NCBI GenBank assembly: GCA_964641715.1
Contig: CAZXMB010000100.1
Location: 1-11,706, forward strand
Source of the DNA: CAZXMB01 sp964641715
Lineage (GTDB): Bacteria > Desulfobacterota > BSN033 > UBA1163
DNA: 11,706 nt
Direction: 5' to 3'
The translations under genes were made by a program, and so were the position numbers. Numbering within the stretch: the first letter of the stretch is position 1; every line of letters begins with the position of its first letter. The notes below the pieces were generated by a model. It did not search any database. It was not told where the DNA came from and was given only the letters and a program-made list of their open reading frames with translations. Positions 1 to 6,431 of this stretch are shown in pieces.

Positions 1-53
1 ATTCCAAGGCATTGGAAGCATTCCTGGCCAGTGGCCTGCTTCGTTTCAAAGCG

Positions 54-782
54 TTAGAAGAATTCCTTTTCGATCAACTCCGGCAGATCGGCCACACTGG
101 GAATGACATGGGTATGCCAGTACCTTCCCCAGTCAGTTACGGGTCTGGGACCGCTCAGAACACCGATGACCCCGCGGCAGCCGGCGTTTCGTCCCTCCAG
201 CATATCGGCAGGGGTATCCCCGATCTTGATCACCTCATGAACGTCCTGAATATTGAGATGGGTCATCGCATAGAAGATCATGAAGGGAGCAGGCCTCCCG
301 ATCTGGCCCGGGATATGTTCTACATCCACGGCGAGATCCACCAGCCCATCCCTGATCCAGCCCAATCCCTCCATGAGGGCATCGGTGATGAGGCGATGAA
401 ACCCCGTGTCCGTGGCGACCTTGATCCCATGGCCATGACACCACCGGAAGGTATTCGATGCCCCCGGTACCTCCTTGCACTGCTTCCGGTAATATTCGAG
501 CATGATCTCCTGATACCGGTCAAAGACCTTTTTGGCCTGCTGATAGGTCTCGGGATCTTTGATCTTTTCGAAATCCTCGATCTCGATTTTCTTTCCCATT
601 TCACGGGCGATGAGGAACTGGTAGAGATGAATCTTGTTCGTTCCCATATGGAACAGGATCTCCTCCGGGGTGGTCTTCAGGCCGAACTCCTGAGCCGCCT
701 GATAAAGGCAGTCCCTCACCCCGGTGTCGTCATAGACCGTGGTTCCTGAAAGATCGAACATGACCATGCTAATCCTTCCCAT
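54..782 (-). CDS. Phosphonatase-like HAD hydrolase (PhnX-related)
   Basis: A 242-residue haloacid-dehalogenase-superfamily hydrolase that resembles phosphonoacetaldehyde hydrolase, which splits phosphonoacetaldehyde into acetaldehyde and phosphate. Seen in the sequence: motif I FDLSGTT with nucleophile Asp10; a cap segment MGTNKIHLYQF whose Lys50 sits 40 residues after the nucleophile, where PhnX has its Schiff-base lysine (Asp12/Lys53 in the Bacillus enzyme, from memory); motif II ATDTGF (Thr126); motif III GRPAPF (Arg163); and motif IV KIGDTPADM (Asp189, Asp193) followed by EGRNAG. The usual second Asp of motif I is Ser12, as in phosphonatases, where this position is not Asp. It is a little shorter than PhnX (about 265) and could instead be one of the uncharacterised 'phosphonatase-like' hydrolases. 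A strong AAGGAGGAG site precedes the ATG. No aminotransferase (PhnW) is visible; the left side is cut off. Family is secure; substrate is inferred. Confidence 0.85.
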   Translation of the reverse strand: MGRISMVMFDLSGTTVYDDTGVRDCLYQAAQEFGLKTTPEEILFHMGTNKIHLYQFLIAREMGKKIEIEDFEKIKDPETYQQAKKVFDRYQEIMLEYYRKQCKEVPGASNTFRWCHGHGIKVATDTGFHRLITDALMEGLGWIRDGLVDLAVDVEHIPGQIGRPAPFMIFYAMTHLNIQDVHEVIKIGDTPADMLEGRNAGCRGVIGVLSGPRPVTDWGRYWHTHVIPSVADLPELIEKEFF

Positions 783-919
783 CTTTTCTCCTCCTTCCTT
801 ATCAGCCGGACCGATGACGGTCCTGATCTTAAACCTCCTAATCCTTCCATCCCCTCTTATATCATCTCAGATTAAAAACGAACTTGTTGAATTTTGTAAT
901 GACTTATTCTACATTAGTG

Positions 920-1014
920 AAGCTCCCCGCCCACAGGGCGGGGCTTCCCGGAAAGGAAATCTCATTTATATTGTGCCCCTTGACCCCGCCTACAAGGCGG
1001 GGCTTGCGGGGCAC
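920..1014. repeat. Two GC-rich hairpins in tandem before the LysR gene
   Basis: Two related palindromes lie 59 bases apart. The first is CCCCGCCC-aca-GGGCGGGG (925-943). The second has CCCCGCC-tacaa-GGCGGGG (984-1002) nested inside an outer perfect 7-bp arm, GTGCCCC (973-979) with GGGGCAC (1008-1014). Both are followed by CTT, so the units are near direct repeats as well as hairpins. They resemble terminal hairpins of IS200/IS605-type elements or their non-autonomous relics, but no transposase or TnpB is present; that origin is inference. They end 15 bases before the LysR start codon and could also act as a transcription or translation barrier. Confidence 0.8.
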
Positions 1015-1029
1015 TTGCCGGTCAACTGA

Positions 1030-1938
1030 ATGAATTTTAATCAATTAAAAGCCTTCTACTATACGGTGAAGTGCGGAAGCCTGAGTGCCGCCGCCGAGGC
1101 GCTTTATATCACCCAGCCTGCCGTGACCAAGCAGATTCAACAGCTTCAGACCGCTTATGGGGTGAAGCTGTTAAACCGCTTCGGGAAAAAGATGGTCCCG
1201 ACCGATGCGGGCGAAGTCCTCTTCGATTTTGCCGATAAAATCTTCCAGTTTGAAAGTCAGGCGGAGGAGAGCCTCCGCGATTTCCAGCAGCGCAAAAGCG
1301 GCCGCCTCCGGATTCATGCCAGCGAAAGTTTCGGAGCCTACTACCTTCCCCACATCATCAATCTTTTTAGAAAGAAATACCCGAAGGTCCGTGTTTCGGT
1401 GAATATCTTTCCGAATCGGGAGATCATCGAAAATACGGTCAAGCTCGAAAATGATATGGGATTTATCTCCTATCCTTTTGAACATAAAAAATTAGTGGTC
1501 CAGGAAGTGCTCGAAGACAGATTGGTATTGATCGTTCCCCCCTCTCACCCCTTTTCCAGAAAGAAGCTTCTTGAGCCCCGTCAACTCAATGGACAACCGG
1601 TCATCATGCACGAAAAAGGATCCGCATCCCGTGAAATTGTAGACGAATTTGCCAGGAGGAACAATCTTTCTGTCTCCATCTCTCTCGAACTCTCAAATAA
1701 TGAAGCCATCAAAAGGGCGGTTGAAGAGGGGATCGGCCTCTCCCTGATCTCGGAACATGTGGTCCATGAGGAGGTAAAGGAAAAAAGGTTAAAATCCATT
1801 CCCCTCGCTGACCCCGCCCTGAAACGAAAATTCTATCTCATCTATCACAGGGAGAAATATCTCTCCCGGCCCTTTCAACTATTCATCCAGATGGTGAACC
1901 AGTGGGCATCCCATTTTCCCCCGGCCGATCGCACTTAG
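1030..1938 (+). CDS. LysR-family transcriptional regulator
   Basis: A 302-residue LysR-type regulator of normal family length. The N-terminal winged helix-turn-helix (about residues 1-60) shows the family pattern LKAFYYTVKCGSLSAAAEAL and ITQPAVTKQIQQLQ. The periplasmic-binding-protein-like effector domain follows (about 90-295), with the usual start SGRLRIHASESFGAYYLP and the late GIGLSLIS segment. The ATG is directly preceded in frame by TGA, so no earlier start exists. No Shine-Dalgarno is visible; instead the GC-rich hairpin ends 15 bases upstream. It converges on the aldehyde dehydrogenase gene with a 34-bp gap and lies between the two minus-strand catabolic blocks, so it is a likely regulator of them. 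A T-N11-A dyad upstream of the citrate-synthase-like gene supports this. The effector is unknown. Confidence 0.95.
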   Translation: MNFNQLKAFYYTVKCGSLSAAAEALYITQPAVTKQIQQLQTAYGVKLLNRFGKKMVPTDAGEVLFDFADKIFQFESQAEESLRDFQQRKSGRLRIHASESFGAYYLPHIINLFRKKYPKVRVSVNIFPNREIIENTVKLENDMGFISYPFEHKKLVVQEVLEDRLVLIVPPSHPFSRKKLLEPRQLNGQPVIMHEKGSASREIVDEFARRNNLSVSISLELSNNEAIKRAVEEGIGLSLISEHVVHEEVKEKRLKSIPLADPALKRKFYLIYHREKYLSRPFQLFIQMVNQWASHFPPADRT

Positions 1939-1972
1939 GCAATGTGGGTCAGTCATCCTTCTGCCTCCTCAA

Positions 1973-3373
1973 TCAATCTCTCCCCCACTTTTTGAAATAA
2001 TCCCCGAAGAGCTCCTCATCAGAAGGAATGTATTCCTCAACAGGAACAGAAAGCCAGGTGTAATTGAGGAAATTTCTGTAATTGATATTCTCACTGGTCA
2101 TGTTACCGGCCCATGTCCCGCAGCCAAGGCTCTCGGTCCAGATCTGGCCGTTGTACCAGCTTCCGGTGTTGACCAGGCAGTGGGGCATGTTGACCTCAAC
2201 CCTTCCCACCTTGGCCCGGGTGGCAAGCTCTTCCATCCGATCCTCCCGGTTGCTGTGAAGGGAAACAGAATGCCCAATGCCCGAAAACTCAAGGATCTTT
2301 TCAAGACGATCAAGCATCTCATTCCAATCCTTCCATTTCCATACCGTCAATACAAGGCTCAACTTCTCACCGGAGAACCTGTCCTCAGGACCGATCTTCT
2401 CCCCCATCACCATCAGGAACCTGGTCCCTGCCGGAGGATGGATCCCTGCCGCCTCAGCAATAATGGGAACCGACCTTCCGAAGATATCCCGGTTGAGGGT
2501 TTTCCCGTCAGGCCAAAGCACCTTTCTGATCTTTTCACGCTCCTCTGTCGTACACAGGTATCCTCCTTCTTTCTTGAGCAGACCCATAAATCGGTCATAA
2601 ATCGGCTCATAGAGGGCGACTGCATTTTCCGAAGAACAGGAGGTCGAATTGTTGGCGGTCTTGGAGCGCATGATCTTATTGGCGGCCGCAGGCAAATCGG
2701 CGGTCTCATCAACGATGGAAACGACATTTCCCGCTCCCACGGTGTGGCAGGGCTTACCCGCCCTGTAAACCACCTTGATCAGGGCGGCTCCACCTGTCGC
2801 CATCGCAAAGTCACAGCTTGCCATGAGCTCGGAGGTCGTTTCATTCGTGGGGTTGGCAATGCATTGAAACAGATCCTCGGGCGCACCAATCCTCTTGAGT
2901 GCCTTTCTCCCGATTTCAACCGTAAGAAAGGAACATTGTCTTGTCCTGGGATGGGGGGAACAGATCATCGCATTCCTGGTCTTTAAAAGACTGAGTCCGA
3001 TGGTACAGACCGTCCCTTCAGGGTTCGTCATGGGAACAACATTGGCCACGACCCCTATGGGTTTGGCATAAACCCTGATCCCCCTCTTCTTATCTTCTCT
3101 GACCAGTCCGCAGGTCTTCACTCCACGGAAATCCCACATGGAGCCCCTGACCTTACTCCTGATCTTGTTAATCTTATCCTCGTAGACACCGATTTTACCT
3201 TCATCCACAGCAAGCCTGGCTATTGCCTTGACGTTTTCGTCTTTCTGCCATTCCCAGGCTACGGCCGCACACATCTCATCCACCTTCTCCTGGGGCCAGT
3301 ACTCGACGATTTCAAAGGCCTTTCTTGCCCTGCGATACATTTCCTGGATATTGTCGTGATGGTCTTGCGGCAT
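1973..3373 (-). CDS. CoA-acylating aldehyde dehydrogenase (acetaldehyde/sulfoacetaldehyde type)
   Basis: A 466-residue NAD(P)-dependent aldehyde dehydrogenase of the CoA-acylating branch, which oxidises an aldehyde to an acyl-CoA. Seen: the cofactor-binding segment PIGVVANVVPMTNPEGT (105-121); the acylating-type motif ATGGAALIKVVYRAGKP with VGAGN (191-216), matching the AdhE/EutE pattern; catalytic Cys246 in NNSTSCSSEN; and the C-terminal SLGCGTWAGNMTSENI (415-430), again AdhE-like. The TSCSSEN sequence around the cysteine recalls acylating sulfoacetaldehyde dehydrogenases (SauS-like), from memory. Acetaldehyde from the neighbouring phosphonatase-like enzyme is the other obvious candidate. 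The start has an AAAGGAGGT site about ten bases upstream. It probably follows the citrate-synthase-like gene in one transcript, though a hairpin-rich gap of about 150 bp lies between them. Confidence 0.92.
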   Translation of the reverse strand: MPQDHHDNIQEMYRRARKAFEIVEYWPQEKVDEMCAAVAWEWQKDENVKAIARLAVDEGKIGVYEDKINKIRSKVRGSMWDFRGVKTCGLVREDKKRGIRVYAKPIGVVANVVPMTNPEGTVCTIGLSLLKTRNAMICSPHPRTRQCSFLTVEIGRKALKRIGAPEDLFQCIANPTNETTSELMASCDFAMATGGAALIKVVYRAGKPCHTVGAGNVVSIVDETADLPAAANKIMRSKTANNSTSCSSENAVALYEPIYDRFMGLLKKEGGYLCTTEEREKIRKVLWPDGKTLNRDIFGRSVPIIAEAAGIHPPAGTRFLMVMGEKIGPEDRFSGEKLSLVLTVWKWKDWNEMLDRLEKILEFSGIGHSVSLHSNREDRMEELATRAKVGRVEVNMPHCLVNTGSWYNGQIWTESLGCGTWAGNMTSENINYRNFLNYTWLSVPVEEYIPSDEELFGDYFKKWGRD

Positions 3374-3434
3374 CTTGATCCGACCTCCTTTTTTTGAAGT
3401 TTACCCAACGGCACAAATTCATGCGTATCGAATA

Positions 3435-3486
3435 AGGGTAGGGGCGACTTTAGTCGCCCTGGGGAGGCTAAAGCCTCCCCTACCCT
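3435..3486. repeat. Double hairpin with 10-bp outer arms between two genes
   Basis: Two adjacent palindromes, GGGCGACT-tt-AGTCGCCC (3442-3459) and GGGGAGGCT-aa-AGCCTCCCC (3461-3480), are enclosed by a perfect outer arm AGGGTAGGGG (3435-3444) with CCCCTACCCT (3477-3486). The outer arm overlaps the inner stems, so alternative folds compete. It lies in the 148-bp gap downstream of the citrate-synthase-like gene and upstream of the aldehyde dehydrogenase. It may be a dispersed REP-like element, a partial terminator, or an mRNA stability element that sets the ratio of the two proteins. Confidence 0.85.
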
Positions 3487-3521
3487 CTTTCCCTTTGGAA
3501 CTATTTTATGCCACCATGACG

Positions 3522-4391
3522 TTACTCTTTTCGATCCTCTGGCCTTGGAACGGGCCGATCCGGCGGCCCGTCATAATACTTGGGCCCCTGGATGGAGAGA
3601 TCAAGAAGATTGATCATCTTCGTGGTCCGTGAGGCCCTCCAGGCCTTTTCCCTGGTCATCTCCTCAATCGCATGGGCCGCACAACTGAATCCGCGGCAGA
3701 GGACACCGATGGACCATGCTGCAAGCGGGCTGAATCCCAGGTCCATAAAAATGCAGTTGGCACCGCCAATCACATTGGTCCAAACCTTCTTCCCGTTGAT
3801 CCTCTCAAATGCCTTCTCAATCTCAATCTGGAAATCATGGAACTTCCCTGCAACTCCCAATTCTCTTCCCATCTTCATGATCCGGATCGCCCTTGGGTCC
3901 CCGTGGATATGCTGGGGTTGCCCCAGGCCCATGATCATCTTTCCTTTGTGATCCCTCACCAACTGCTCTGCCGTTTGGGTAAGGGTCCATCCCTTCTCTT
4001 CGGCCATCTTCATATATTTATGGACCATGATCCCATGGAGATGCCCGGGGCCATGAGCCTCCCCGAAGGTCATGATTCCTGCAGCGATGGCCGCATTGAG
4101 CGCAGGCCTTCCCGAGGCGCAACATCTTGCGGTAAGGGTAGAGGGAGACATCGCATGTTCCATAAACTCCACCATAAAGAAATTGAGCATCTTCTCCTCA
4201 TTGATCTTGGGGAGCCTTCCCTGAAAGAGCAAAAAGACGACCGCCGCAAAGCTCCATCCCGCCTCTGCCAGCTCCGTCGTATCATACCCCTGAAGGACGA
4301 TCTTATCTGCGGTCTTATAGGCAAACGAACATTGCCAATGGAATGGCTCCCTTCCTGTTTGATCATACTGATCTCCCCACTGATCTGCCAT
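3522..4391 (-). CDS. Citrate synthase/citryl-CoA lyase superfamily protein with altered active site
   Basis: A 289-residue protein of the short citryl-CoA-lyase-like branch of the citrate synthase superfamily, which makes or cleaves C-C bonds with acetyl-CoA. Seen: ARCCASGRPALNAAIAAGI (88-106); GEAHGPGH with His113, equivalent to the first catalytic His of citrate synthase; GLGQPQHIHGDPRA (155-168) in place of the usual GFGHRVYKxxDPRA; NVIGGANCIFMDLGF (206-220) in place of NVD...LGF; and Arg233 in CRGFSCAAHAIEE. By alignment by eye the second catalytic His becomes Gln158 and the catalytic Asp becomes Ile208, while the substrate Arg residues remain. It may catalyse a different acyl-CoA reaction, or be inactive or regulatory. 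The AAAGGAG site fits the ATG. It is first in the minus-strand block, with a clear promoter and LysR-type dyad upstream. Superfamily is secure; function is not. Confidence 0.88.
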   Translation of the reverse strand: MADQWGDQYDQTGREPFHWQCSFAYKTADKIVLQGYDTTELAEAGWSFAAVVFLLFQGRLPKINEEKMLNFFMVEFMEHAMSPSTLTARCCASGRPALNAAIAAGIMTFGEAHGPGHLHGIMVHKYMKMAEEKGWTLTQTAEQLVRDHKGKMIMGLGQPQHIHGDPRAIRIMKMGRELGVAGKFHDFQIEIEKAFERINGKKVWTNVIGGANCIFMDLGFSPLAAWSIGVLCRGFSCAAHAIEEMTREKAWRASRTTKMINLLDLSIQGPKYYDGPPDRPVPRPEDRKE

Positions 4392-4430
4392 CTCTCTTTT
4401 CTCCTTTCCTGGATGAATGGTGTTTAGAAA

Positions 4431-4459
4431 TATATAAAACGGTCTTTTATATGAGTCAA
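4431..4459 (-). promoter_or_regulatory. Sigma70-type promoter of the citrate-synthase-like gene
   Basis: On the minus strand TTGACT (4454-4459) and TATATA (4431-4436) are separated by exactly 17 bases. The predicted transcript start near 4424 leaves a leader of about 33 bases before the ATG at 4391, with the ribosome site inside it. Confidence 0.7.
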
Positions 4460-4481
4460 TCTAATAATTTTTATATTTTTA

Positions 4482-4496
4482 ATAACTTTAAGTAAT
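4482..4496. promoter_or_regulatory. Candidate LysR-type operator (T-N11-A dyad)
   Basis: The 15-base ATAACTTTAAGTAAT is a dyad with six of seven pairs matching, with T4483 and A4495 separated by 11 bases, as LysR-type regulators require. Its centre (4489) is about 65 bases upstream of the predicted transcript start, the usual place of the LysR recognition site. The surrounding DNA is very AT-rich, so a chance match is possible. Confidence 0.45.
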
Positions 4497-4573
4497 AATA
4501 TTCATTCATTTTTCAATGGGTGGCGGGGGAGTGAAAGGATGCGGATATCCTGATAGAACGGAGGGACATGGGG

Positions 4574-5116
4574 TCACTGAGAAACCTTTCCCTTCCATCT
4601 CGGATAGGCCAATTTCAGCCCGATGATGGAGGTGGCGTCCTGAATCTCACCCCTCTCAACCATTGAAAGCGTCTGATCAAAAGGGAAGATATGGGTGGTC
4701 AGAAATTCATCTTCGTCCAGATTTTTTTTGGAGGAAATGAGCCCGGTCGCCAAATAAAGATGGATCTTTTCGTCGCTGTACCAGGGAGCAATGAATATCT
4801 CCCCAACCTTCTCCAGATGGTTCCCGACAAAACCGCATTCTTCCTGAAGCTCCCTCCTTGCACAGGCCAAAGGTTCTTCTCCGGGAAGCATGCTCCCCGA
4901 TGGAATCTCATAGATATCCCTGTCCACCGGAGATCGGTACTGGCGAACCAGGATGACGGACCCGTTCTCAAAAACAGGGATGATCGCGGAGGACCCTGGA
5001 TGGTGAATCGCTCCGATCTTGGTCTTCTTTCCGTTGGGAAGAAGAAGGTGATGGCAACGAAATTCATAAACCTTTCCTCGCCAGATCAATTCTTCGTCTG
5101 TCCTCTTCATCATCAA
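4574..5116 (-). CDS. Nudix hydrolase, ADP-ribose/ADP-sugar pyrophosphatase type
   Basis: A 180-residue Nudix enzyme, probably hydrolysing ADP-ribose or another nucleoside-diphosphate sugar to AMP and a sugar phosphate. The Nudix box is complete at residues 74-96: G-x5-E-x7-RELQEECGF, with Glu89, Glu92 and Glu93 for metal binding. About 15 residues after it comes PWYSDEKIHLYLA; a proline about here followed by SDE...LYLA is typical of ADP-ribose pyrophosphatases. The N-terminal HHLLLPNGKKT and VRQYRSPVDRDIYEIPSG segments also fit. The first codon is TTG, seven bases after a GAGG site; the two ATG codons directly after it (5113 and 5110) are alternative starts. It is transcribed separately from the gene downstream, which has its own promoter. 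No substrate link to its neighbours is visible, although GlgC downstream also handles ADP-sugars. Confidence 0.92.
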   Translation of the reverse strand: MMMKRTDEELIWRGKVYEFRCHHLLLPNGKKTKIGAIHHPGSSAIIPVFENGSVILVRQYRSPVDRDIYEIPSGSMLPGEEPLACARRELQEECGFVGNHLEKVGEIFIAPWYSDEKIHLYLATGLISSKKNLDEDEFLTTHIFPFDQTLSMVERGEIQDATSIIGLKLAYPRWKGKVSQ

Positions 5117-5348
5117 TTTTTAACCTCAATGAAAATTGGATCCGTTGATTCCAAACGCTTATGCGCTTTTGCGTCTTTTTGGATAAATTTCGAAAAAAAT
5201 CTTCTATTATTCATTTTCAAGGCCAGGCACAATTTTCTTTCACCAGGGTGATTTACAACTTGTTAAGCGGAATAAACATCTGCTATCGACGAAGAATATA
5301 AGCCTTTGCTTCAATTCCACTCAATTCCCCTCACGAGTGCAACCCAAG
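5117..5348. other. Gene-free AT-rich spacer
   Basis: The 232 bases between the Nudix gene and the toxin gene show no convincing reading frame, promoter or terminator. Small dyads such as TTGGA...TCCAA near 5140 look incidental. Confidence 0.5.
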
Positions 5349-5750
5349 CTAAAGCCACACAACCTTAACGTCTTTCTCCACACCTTTAAATTCAGGATCC
5401 CCAGTATAAAGCTCTGCTTTTTTTAAGCGTGCCAGCGCCACAGCGAAACAATCAGCATAAGCCATTGGTTTTGTAGCTTTGATGCGCGCGGCTTCCCGGG
5501 TAAGGCCTTTATCAGCCTCAACGAGCGTAATTGGAAAAGTCTGTATGAGTTGCTCGATCTCCTGGGCCTTTGGGTCTCCAAGGCGCCTTGCAATTTGGTA
5601 GTAGACCTCTCCCCAGTTGATGATACACATTAAAAGGGGGCTGGAAGTCTCAACGGCTTTCCCGAAGAGCTCGATCATCTTTTCGAATCCAGGTTCTTGC
5701 TCAAGGTAGCATAACAACGCCCAACTATCGAGAACCCTTTCTCTGGTCAA
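5349..5750 (-). CDS. vapC: VapC-type PIN-domain toxin ribonuclease
   Basis: A 133-residue PIN-domain protein, the toxin half of a VapBC pair; such toxins cleave specific RNAs such as tRNA or rRNA. The four acidic metal-binding residues are present: Asp8 (VLDSWALLCYLE), Glu48 (NWGEVYYQIARR), Asp100 (MAYADCFAVALA) and Asp118 (ELYTGDPEF), so it is probably active. It starts with TTG at 5750, six or seven bases after a strong GAGGAGG site. The start lies inside the end of the antitoxin gene (26-base overlap), indicating translational coupling. Cognate RNA target unknown. Confidence 0.92.
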   Translation of the reverse strand: MTRERVLDSWALLCYLEQEPGFEKMIELFGKAVETSSPLLMCIINWGEVYYQIARRLGDPKAQEIEQLIQTFPITLVEADKGLTREAARIKATKPMAYADCFAVALARLKKAELYTGDPEFKGVEKDVKVVWL

Positions 5751-5985
5751 TTTTTTCCTCCTCTCGCTTTAGGTCCCCCTGTCGAGACTCCTTCAAGGAC
5801 TTAATAAGGCCGGATCCCTTAAGAATGCCGCTCATTTTTCGGAAATATTCTTTGTTCAGGGGGCATAAGATAATCTCCCCTTTTCGCTCTTCCACATGGA
5901 GTTTCACTCCTTTCTTAATCCCAAGGCGGTGCCTTAACTTTGCTGGAATGACAACCTGCCCCTTTGTGGTCACAATTGTCTCCAT
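5725..5985 (-). CDS. vapB: VapB-type AbrB/MazE-fold antitoxin
   Basis: An 86-residue antitoxin with an N-terminal AbrB-type swapped-hairpin DNA-binding domain: METIVTTKGQVVIPAKLRH, then RLGIKKGVKLHVEERKGEIIL (about 1-45). The charged C-terminal tail (46-86) would wrap and neutralise the toxin. The ATG at 5985 is chosen over one 39 bases upstream because GGGAGG lies five bases before it and the domain pattern begins there. A consensus-like promoter lies directly upstream; such antitoxins, usually with the toxin, repress their own promoter. Confidence 0.92.
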   Translation of the reverse strand: METIVTTKGQVVIPAKLRHRLGIKKGVKLHVEERKGEIILCPLNKEYFRKMSGILKGSGLIKSLKESRQGDLKREEEKIDQRKGSR

Positions 5986-6015
5986 ACATACCTCCCGTCC
6001 AACTATTTTTAATAT

Positions 6016-6043
6016 AGTATACATTAATAAAAAAGTATGTCAA
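6016..6043 (-). promoter_or_regulatory. Strong promoter of the vapBC operon
   Basis: On the minus strand a perfect TTGACA (6038-6043) is followed after 16 bases by TATACT (6016-6021). The predicted transcript start is near 6009, about 24 bases before the antitoxin ATG. The palindrome GTATAC (6017-6022) overlaps the -10 box, and a second AGTAT half-site lies 18 bases away (6034-6038); both are plausible autorepressor contacts. Confidence 0.75.
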
Positions 6044-6098
6044 GTAGAAATTGGTATTACAAAAGGGTCTATCATGACATACTACAAATAGGTTTGTG

Positions 6099-6272
6099 AT
6101 GAGGCGCTCCCTGAGCGAGGTGGAGAAGAAAAGAACCTTCAGCGAAGTGCCCCTCGAAAATATTCCACCTGACATGGCCATTGCCAATGGCAATTTATTC
6201 AATGCCTTTACAGATTATTCTCTGAGAAAAGGCCCCCTCCATGAAGATCATTTTCCATCCGAGATTCTGTGA
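6099..6272 (+). pseudogene. 5' fragment of a gene split by a repeat insertion
   Basis: A 57-codon frame beginning ATGAGGCGC and ending in TGA. The stop is formed exactly at an insertion junction: the final TG comes from the 9-base repeat GATTCTGTG and the A from the inserted element. If the element (6272-6421) and one copy of the repeat are removed, 159 bases in all, the frame continues ...FPSEILWLTKAPQLHK... into the reading frame at 6432-6875. The restored protein would be about 204 residues. The fragment is hydrophilic with a coding-like appearance (KRTFSEVPLENIPPDMAI) and no domain I recognise. No ribosome site is evident before 6099, so the true start is uncertain. Confidence 0.6.
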
Positions 6273-6421
6273 AGAGTTTCCTCCAGGGCCATAATCCGTA
6301 ACCAAAAATGGAAACCTTAGCAATATCGCTGTCATGCTGAAATTTTTTCAGCATCTCGCTTTTTCGATAACCCAAAGATCCTGAAACAAGTTCAGGATGA
6401 CGATTACGGATTATGGCCAGG
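6272..6421. mobile_element. 150-bp non-coding palindromic element (MITE/BIME-like) with 9-bp target duplication
   Basis: The segment is flanked by perfect copies of GATTCTGTG (6263-6271 and 6422-6430). Inside lie a 15-bp perfect inverted repeat, GGCCATAATCCGTAA (6287-6301) with its complement at 6404-6418, and two inner hairpins: ATGCTGAAA/TTTCAGCAT (6334-6354) and ATCCTGAA/TTCAGGAT (6378-6398). The inner pair is bounded by GTCAT (6331) and ATGAC (6397-6401), a layout common to REP/BIME repeats. It codes for nothing. The right inverted arm is close to the right duplication, while the left arm starts about 13 bases in, so the element's exact left end is uncertain. Confidence 0.8.
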
Positions 6422-6431
6422 GATTCTGTGG

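Noticed and set aside
2..37. Small dyads TTCCAA/TTGGAA and GGCC/GGCC past the end of the HAD gene
   Set aside because: Stems of six and four bases without a T-run; too weak to call a terminator.
12..749. A 245-codon plus-strand frame over the HAD hydrolase gene
   Set aside because: Antisense shadow; no motif, while the minus-strand frame has all HAD motifs and a strong ribosome site.
739..1029. Reading frame running in phase up to the LysR start
   Set aside because: It ends in TGA just before the LysR ATG, runs through GC-rich hairpins and has no coding character.
2180..2986. A 268-codon open frame on the plus strand inside the aldehyde dehydrogenase gene
   Set aside because: It lies wholly antisense to a well-conserved enzyme with intact motifs, and its translation is Pro/Arg/His-rich with no domain pattern.
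3672..4427. A 251-codon plus-strand frame over the citrate-synthase-like gene
   Set aside because: Antisense shadow of a recognisable gene; it would also cover that gene's promoter and ribosome site.
5915..6202. A 95-codon minus-strand frame overlapping the antitoxin start and the vapBC promoter
   Set aside because: It reads through the promoter and the antitoxin N-terminus in another frame and has no family pattern.
6321..6431. Open frame through the inserted element into the downstream coding part
   Set aside because: It contains no usable start codon before 6432 and the translated segment is only repeat DNA.
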